64,000 nucleotides of DNA from Variovorax sp. dw_308. GTDB taxonomy: Bacteria > Pseudomonadota > Gammaproteobacteria > Burkholderiales > Burkholderiaceae_C. The notes below the pieces were generated by a model. That model ran no database searches. It was not told where the DNA came from and saw only the letters and a program-made list of their open reading frames with translations. The stretch is from contig NZ_JAATOM010000008.1 of NCBI RefSeq assembly GCF_019207085.1, positions 206,633 through 270,632 of the forward strand, in the 5' to 3' direction. Shown in pieces: positions 59,881-64,000 of this stretch (position 1 is its first letter; every line of letters starts with the position of its first letter). A program made the translations under genes and the position numbers.

Positions 59881-60351
59881 ATGGCTCAAAGTTACGCGCA
59901 GCTGCAATTGAAGATCAAAGCCCTTCAAGAGCAGGCCGACAGAATCCGCGAACAGGAGATTCACGGTGTCGTTGAACGAATCAAGGTTGCGATAGCACAC
60001 TATGGGCTGACCCCCAATCATCTCTTTGGCGACGGCGAGAAAGCGACTCGGACAGTCGCCCTTGCTTCTTCAGCCAAGTACAGCGATGGACGAGGTAACT
60101 CTTGGTCGGGGAAGGGCAAGCGTCCAAATTGGCTTCGTCAAGCTTTGGAAGCAGGTCGTCCTTTAGAAGAGTTCATAGTCGGTTCTGTAGCCGCCTCGAA
60201 ACCGAGTGGGATCGCGACGCCGAAGCGGCGAGCCGCAAAAGCGTCATACCGAGATGGCGCTGGTAACACGTGGAGCGGCTTTGGGCCGCGTCCAAAATGG
60301 CTGAAGGACGCGATCGCCGCTGGCCAGAACGAGGAATCGCTTCGGGCGTAG
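59881..60351 (+). CDS. H-NS-family protein with two C-terminal DNA-binding motifs
   Basis: A 156-residue H-NS-type nucleoid protein. The N-terminal 60 residues are helical and charged (QLQLKIKALQEQADRIREQE), fitting the oligomerisation domain. The C terminus has two copies of the H-NS DNA-binding motif: KYSDGRGNSWSGKGKRPNWL (66-85) and SYRDGAGNTWSGFGPRPKWL (122-141), joined by a basic linker (PKRRAAK). Most H-NS relatives have one. Such proteins silence AT-rich acquired DNA. Codon use is less GC-rich than in the preceding genes, and decayed genes follow, so it may mark the edge of a genomic island. GGAG lies seven bases before the ATG. Confidence 0.88.
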   Translation: MAQSYAQLQLKIKALQEQADRIREQEIHGVVERIKVAIAHYGLTPNHLFGDGEKATRTVALASSAKYSDGRGNSWSGKGKRPNWLRQALEAGRPLEEFIVGSVAASKPSGIATPKRRAAKASYRDGAGNTWSGFGPRPKWLKDAIAAGQNEESLRA

Positions 60352-60779
60352 TTGATCTAGGCTACACATAACTCCGATGCGTTATCTTGACGCCGATCGA
60401 TGTGAACCGACGGTTGCCGCGTCGCAGTAACCGCGATTGACAAATCTAAGCCTCGGATGTGTCCAGCGTTGCGCATTTTGGGCGCAGCGACAGATCCTAC
60501 GGCGCCACGACCTTCCCAGCCACTTTCAGGGACTTCGCTGGTTCTACCTTGGTCGTCATGGGAGATCCGTTGCCCAGACCCGTTGGAGCGATTGCAGAAT
60601 CTGTTTGATTTTTGCGCCCCGAGGTCAACTACGTGGCGACATTTAGCTGGCGGACCTTTTCTAGAACCGCTTCCGTCTTGCTCCAAAATGAGCTGGAAGC
60701 ACTCATTTCAAACCCGACGCGCCGTCGAGTAGCCTGCGCGAGTTGCGGAATCTCGATGCAGGTCGTGCCGCACCCGACC
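60352..60779. other. Non-coding stretch after the H-NS-like gene
   Basis: About 430 bases with no supportable gene. Open frames on both strands lack ribosome sites and family features. The right part may contain the worn 3' end of the phosphotransferase remnant, which is on the minus strand. Confidence 0.3.
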
Positions 60780-61180
60780 GTGACGCCGAGTCGCGTGTTG
60801 TCCCACCACGCCGCTTGAAATCGAGTCCGCGTTTGGACAATGGTCTCGCGCTGCGCAAAGGTGGGCGGCACGGGCCAGTGCGTCGCAACAAGGTGCGAGT
60901 CCGTGAGATCTTCAAGCAACAGTGCCAAGTGCCCGTGTCGGCATCCCATTGGGCGTCGAAGCAGCGCGGCACGATGCCCGTGGGCATCGCAAGCGCAAGC
61001 TCCCGATAAAACGCCACCCCGTGCCGACCGCCAAACCATGGGCCGCCGGGGCGGTCCGCCAAGCCGGCTTTCTAGATGAGCCGTCGCAAGCGCACCGGCA
61101 GCGGCGTTGGCGCAAACGAGGCGCAAGCCTGAAGATGTGTGAAAGCACGGCCGCGAACGTTGACTCGATCGACACGCCGG
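60780..61180 (-). pseudogene. Aminoglycoside-phosphotransferase-family (APH-like) remnant, frameshifted
   Basis: On the minus strand one frame reads LADRPGGPWFGGRHGVAFYRELA and PRCFDAQWDADTGTWH. The neighbouring frame then continues LLLEDLTDSHLVATHWPVPPT and AAWWDNTRLGVTVG. Together these are the core of an APH/choline-kinase-like phosphotransferase. One missing base at about 60921-60922 (CAC-TGTTG for CAC-CTGTTG) explains the break. An in-frame stop lies just before KAGLAD near 61066, and the catalytic loop with HGD is not found downstream. The gene is therefore badly decayed, not only frameshifted once. Confidence 0.65.
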
Positions 61181-61277
61181 CCACGCGGCCCCCGACGAGT
61201 GTCCCGGACCTGAGCAGCGCCTCGGTGAGGCATGCAGCTTCAGCGGACGCCGGGGCGTTCCGACTGAGTATCCGGCT

Positions 61278-61835
61278 ATGGCCAATCGTTCCAGAGGCCC
61301 AAGCTCGAAAGCGTGCTCAAGACTGGTTGCAGCCAGTCAAACTTCGCCGGCGAACGGCGGAGGCCGCCGAAACCTGACATTCGCGTTTTCCTTCGCGACC
61401 GGCTGGAAAGGGATTCCCGCGGTTCCGGGATGGTACGCAATCGAGACCAACGCCCCGATGTCAGTGCTCGCCGGCCTCCCGCTCCCTCAGCAAGAGGGAA
61501 AGCACTATCAAATAGCGCGAAGACTCTCGAGCATGGAGTACCTCATCAAAAATGGGGCGGCCATCACCCCGTCCGTTGAGGGAGGAACGTTCATCGTGTA
61601 CTTTGGTGAGCACGGCGACCTAAAGGCCAGAGCGCGTGAGCACACTCACGGACACAAAGGTACCGGGTGCTTGTGCCTTTCGCAGTATGAGGACGCCTGC
61701 CGATACCAATGGAAGTTCTATTTCCGCACCTGCGAAAGGCACGCTCCCGGAAGCGCCGGCAACAAGATGCTGAGGACTTTTCTCGAACAGAAGTGGCGTG
61801 GAGAGAACGGTTGGCCGGTTCTTTGTACCGAATGA
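61278..61835 (+). CDS. Possible GIY-YIG-type nuclease domain protein
   Basis: A 185-residue protein of uncertain family. A strand pair with GWYAIETNAP and, 50 residues later, VYFGEHGDLKARAREH resembles the GIY...YIG and following Arg/His of GIY-YIG nucleases. A Glu candidate for metal binding is in RTFLEQKWRGENGWPVLC. The first 30 residues look unstructured, so the real start may be later. Alone, it could be part of a restriction or mobile-element system. I am not sure of the family. Confidence 0.5.
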   Translation: MANRSRGPSSKACSRLVAASQTSPANGGGRRNLTFAFSFATGWKGIPAVPGWYAIETNAPMSVLAGLPLPQQEGKHYQIARRLSSMEYLIKNGAAITPSVEGGTFIVYFGEHGDLKARAREHTHGHKGTGCLCLSQYEDACRYQWKFYFRTCERHAPGSAGNKMLRTFLEQKWRGENGWPVLCTE

Positions 61836-61926
61836 GGGCGCCCCCCGAAGGTTAGTTTCAACGCTCTGACCATTGAACGCAGGACGAATGAGCGTTCTTG
61901 ACCTCCTTGGCAAGGGTGCCCAGGGT

Positions 61927-62121
61927 CTAGCAAGTCGCGGAGCCGGTAGGTCGCCGGGAGCGCAAAGTTCTACGACATGGGGGCGCGATGTTCTCATCGT
62001 CTTCGTCCACATCCGAGAATCGACGAAGTACATCCCGGACCTTGCCGGCCACTGGGGCAACCTTGTCGCCCTTCGAAAAGGCGACCGCGACGGCCGTGAG
62101 CATGAAAAGCGTTGCGTTCAT
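61927..62121 (-). CDS. Small protein of unknown function
   Basis: A 64-residue frame starting at an ATG with GGAGA five bases upstream. It begins MNATLFMLTAVAVAFSKGDKVAP, a possible short membrane or signal segment, then a charged part DVLRRFSDVDEDDEN. It lies between two genes on the opposite strand. The good ribosome site is the main support; it may be a chance frame. Confidence 0.3.
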   Translation of the reverse strand: MNATLFMLTAVAVAFSKGDKVAPVAGKVRDVLRRFSDVDEDDENIAPPCRRTLRSRRPTGSATC

Positions 62122-62201
62122 CTTCTCTCCACGTCCTCGCCGTCGAACCCTTTCCACCGGGATACGGACGGATACACTCTCCGGCAAATGAGGAGAGCGG
62201 G

Positions 62202-62953
62202 ATGGACAAGCTTACGGCTGGCGTTGAAGTGCTTAAAGCTGGCGTTGTCCTGCTGAAGGGCCTGGCTTGGCCCTTGGTTTTCGTGTTTATCGCCATTCGA
62301 TACCACGAGCAGATATTGACGCTCCTCGAGAAGCTTTCAACTGCCTCGAAAGCTAAGGGATTCGGGATGGAGTTCGAGTTCGAGCGCAAAGCTGAAGAGC
62401 TTGCGCAGCTAGCCGCAGAGATTCGATTACCAGCGTCATCTCCAACAGCGACGGCCGATATTGTTGAGACGCCACAGGCTATGACCGTTGACGACGAACT
62501 CGCACCTGATCATGTTGTTCCGAATACTCCACCCTCACCAGTTGCTCCAAGAACACCAACGGTTCGACTTAGCAAGGTCAGAAGAAGCTCCGAAGCATTG
62601 CTACGGAGGCGCGGGCCAGAGCGCCAAAGGACGTGCACGCGGCTCGTGGCCTGATCTTCGGCTGCTGGCTCGTTGTTGAAGAGGTGCTTGCCCAACTTTC
62701 AGATGTAGTGGACATGCCACCAATTTCAGGGGTAAACAACGCCATTAAGGTGATCAAGAGTCTTAAGCAGCAAGAAGTGATTCTTCCCGAAGAGGCCGAA
62801 CTACTGGATATGCTTCGACGGCTTCGCAATCAAGCTGCCCACAAGGAAGAGTTTCTGATTTCCAGGCAAGCGGTCGAGTACTACATCGAATCGGCGAGCA
62901 CCGTCGTCGATTCGTTCACGACGCGCTACCCTCAACTCGTGGATAGGCTGTAA
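62202..62953 (+). pseudogene. Membrane-anchored HEPN/DUF4145-like protein, frameshifted
   Basis: The frame from the ATG at 62202 gives a membrane helix (LLKGLAWPLVFVFIAIRYHEQILTLL) and a charged coiled segment (MEFEFERKAEELAQLAAEI), then a Pro/Thr-rich linker to about 62575. The reading then continues one base off with QKKLRSIATEARARAPKDV, ARGLIFGCWLVVEEVLAQL, and LLDMLRRLRNQAAHKEEFL to a TAA at 62953. RNQAAH fits the R-N-x3-H motif of HEPN domains, and this end resembles DUF4145. One missing base in 62573-62590 explains the break. Both halves look undamaged otherwise, so a sequence error is possible. HEPN proteins are often RNases in defence systems. Confidence 0.6.
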
Positions 62954-63417
62954 ACAGAAAAGGCTGGCGCCGTGGGGACCAAGCCTTCATCACCGCTCGC
63001 CTGATGTCTATGATTGACACGATTCGCAACGCCAATCTGAGCAAGACTTCATAGCCTGACCTTTTTCACGCTGACGTTTGAGAGGTAGGCTCGGATGGCC
63101 GCTTTGGGCCCTGACCTCCAGTTGCGTGGCGAAGAAAGCAGTCGTTCGACTCTGCGATAGCACGGTGGCCGCAGGGATGCAGCCGAGCTACGACTGCAAT
63201 ACCTTCTGACCGGGCGTTGATGTCGAGGTCTTCTTCGCGCTGGGACGACTGGAGTCGGGCTCACAGCGTGAATTGGTCAAGCAACCCTCAAAGGCAGCAT
63301 ACGCTGCACATCTGCCGGACCGCCGTTCAAACGACAGACGTACGTCGAATGTTGTCCCGCAACCTGTCGAAGCGGCCGGCCATCGAAGCGACGAGAGGCG
63401 ATGACAATCGGTAGAGA
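62954..63417. other. Non-coding stretch in the right-end island
   Basis: About 460 bases between two genes that face each other. Short frames on the minus strand (for example near 63049-63264) have Arg/Ser-rich, low-information products and no family features. I see no gene here. Confidence 0.3.
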
Positions 63418-64000
63418 TCAACTTTTGACCAAGCCAAGATCCCGCGCTAGGTCCTCAATAATTCGGTTGGCCTCGCCCAGCATTCGAATGTTCTCCTCAT
63501 GCTGCTTTTGCCAGTTGCAATCACGATCACAGGTCCAGAGCTTGTTGGTAGGTGTGTCCTGTTTGAAAAACACACGCTCAAGGAGCTTGTCCAATTTCGC
63601 GGCCGTTGATTTAGATGCTAGGGTCTGCGCGCGGCTCGCCTGCGCGCGCCACTTTGCAACGAGTTCAACCACTTTCTCGCTGTATCGCTCGAACGCCTTC
63701 CTCTGCATTTCGGCGTTCTTTGCTTCCTTTGTGCCGAACCAAGAGACATCTAGGACCAGCGTCTCATAGGTAAGGATGGTTTCAGAAATATCATCGAAGA
63801 GCTTTGCCTGTGCTCGAGACACTGCGGCACGGCTTTCGCGAGCTTCATCGATTGACTTGACCACCCACGGCACACATACGCCTGAAAGAACCGCTGTCAG
63901 GAGGAGGAGTAGAGCCTTCTCCTTGAAGGTGTCGGACCGGACGACGGCGAAAGGGGACGGGCGGCTGTCCGGTTTAGAAATCCCCTCCTTCTGTTCAGGG
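63418..64000 (-). CDS. Membrane-anchored coiled protein of unknown function (5' end outside the window)
   Basis: The minus-strand frame is open from its TAG-side end at 63418 to the right edge, so the start codon lies beyond 64000. The visible part begins with a flexible segment (EQKEGISKPDSRPSP), then a membrane helix KALLLLLTAVLSGVCVPWVV, then long charged helices (AAVSRAQAKLFDDISETIL, QRKAFERYSEKVVELVAKW). Two Cys and a Trp occur in LWTCDRDCNWQ, near the C terminus. A GTG at 63873 could start a shorter form but would remove most of the helix. I do not recognise the family. Confidence 0.65.
   Translation of the reverse strand, partial: PEQKEGISKPDSRPSPFAVVRSDTFKEKALLLLLTAVLSGVCVPWVVKSIDEARESRAAVSRAQAKLFDDISETILTYETLVLDVSWFGTKEAKNAEMQRKAFERYSEKVVELVAKWRAQASRAQTLASKSTAAKLDKLLERVFFKQDTPTNKLWTCDRDCNWQKQHEENIRMLGEANRIIEDLARDLGLVKS

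Noticed and set aside
60357..60686. A 109-codon minus-strand frame
   Set aside because: No ribosome site, no motif, and the product has the character of random sequence.
62954..63417. Several short minus-strand frames
   Set aside because: Arg/Ser-rich products without ribosome sites; no support for a gene.

Overview
The window reads as chromosome of a GC-rich betaproteobacterium of the order Burkholderiales, most likely family Comamonadaceae and close to Variovorax. This rests on a Bug-type tricarboxylate receptor, a DUF2917 protein, a trimeric porin, the gene neighbourhoods, and a recurring GC-rich intergenic repeat. The assignment is an inference from gene content, not a search. No rRNA, tRNA or CRISPR array was recognised.

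Layout. 1-4155 (minus): miaB followed by a GlrK/QseG/GlrR-like kinase, lipoprotein and sigma-54 regulator set; the regulator runs off the left edge. 4346-9390: a secreted protein of unknown role, then an RND efflux adaptor and pump. 9510-24243 (minus): the main accessory block, five tightly coupled genes. It starts with a hybrid A-PCP-KS-AT-ACP-aminotransferase megasynthase, then a C-A-PCP-C-PCP NRPS, a phosphopantetheinyl transferase and two alpha/beta hydrolases with altered nucleophile elbows. There is no thioesterase domain. 24612-29118: a phosphatase, a DUF4136 lipoprotein, ttcA, folB, a pteridine-reductase-like SDR, and a divergent methyltransferase. 29118-35046: a disturbed stretch with an IS3 remnant, a class III cyclase/TPR gene coupled to a dienelactone-hydrolase-like gene, a porin and a broken ABC-transporter binding-protein gene. 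35085-55753: mostly housekeeping and metabolism, including hisN, ROK kinase, SDR/LysR pair, otsBA, cca, ompW, GST, mgtC-like, lytic transglycosylase, 5-FCL, Bug receptor and LysR, a BLUF protein divergent from an FNR-like regulator, a flippase, a DUF6279 lipoprotein and glmU. 55767-59625: an Lrp regulator, a frameshifted DUF481 gene and glmS behind an AT-rich leader with an 11-bp inverted repeat. 59881-64000: a less GC-rich island-like end with an H-NS-type protein carrying two DNA-binding motifs, decayed or frameshifted genes, a possible GIY-YIG nuclease and a membrane protein cut by the right edge.

How genes work together. The megasynthases, their activating transferase and the two hydrolases form one translationally coupled unit that probably makes and releases a small peptide-polyketide. 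Its likely building blocks are a valine-like amino acid, one malonate unit that is transaminated, and a second small amino acid. glmU and glmS both feed UDP-GlcNAc synthesis and flank an Lrp gene. otsB and otsA form a trehalose operon. Four genes in the window (near 34780, 57140, 60921 and 62575) each look one base short; some may be real decay and some may be sequence errors.
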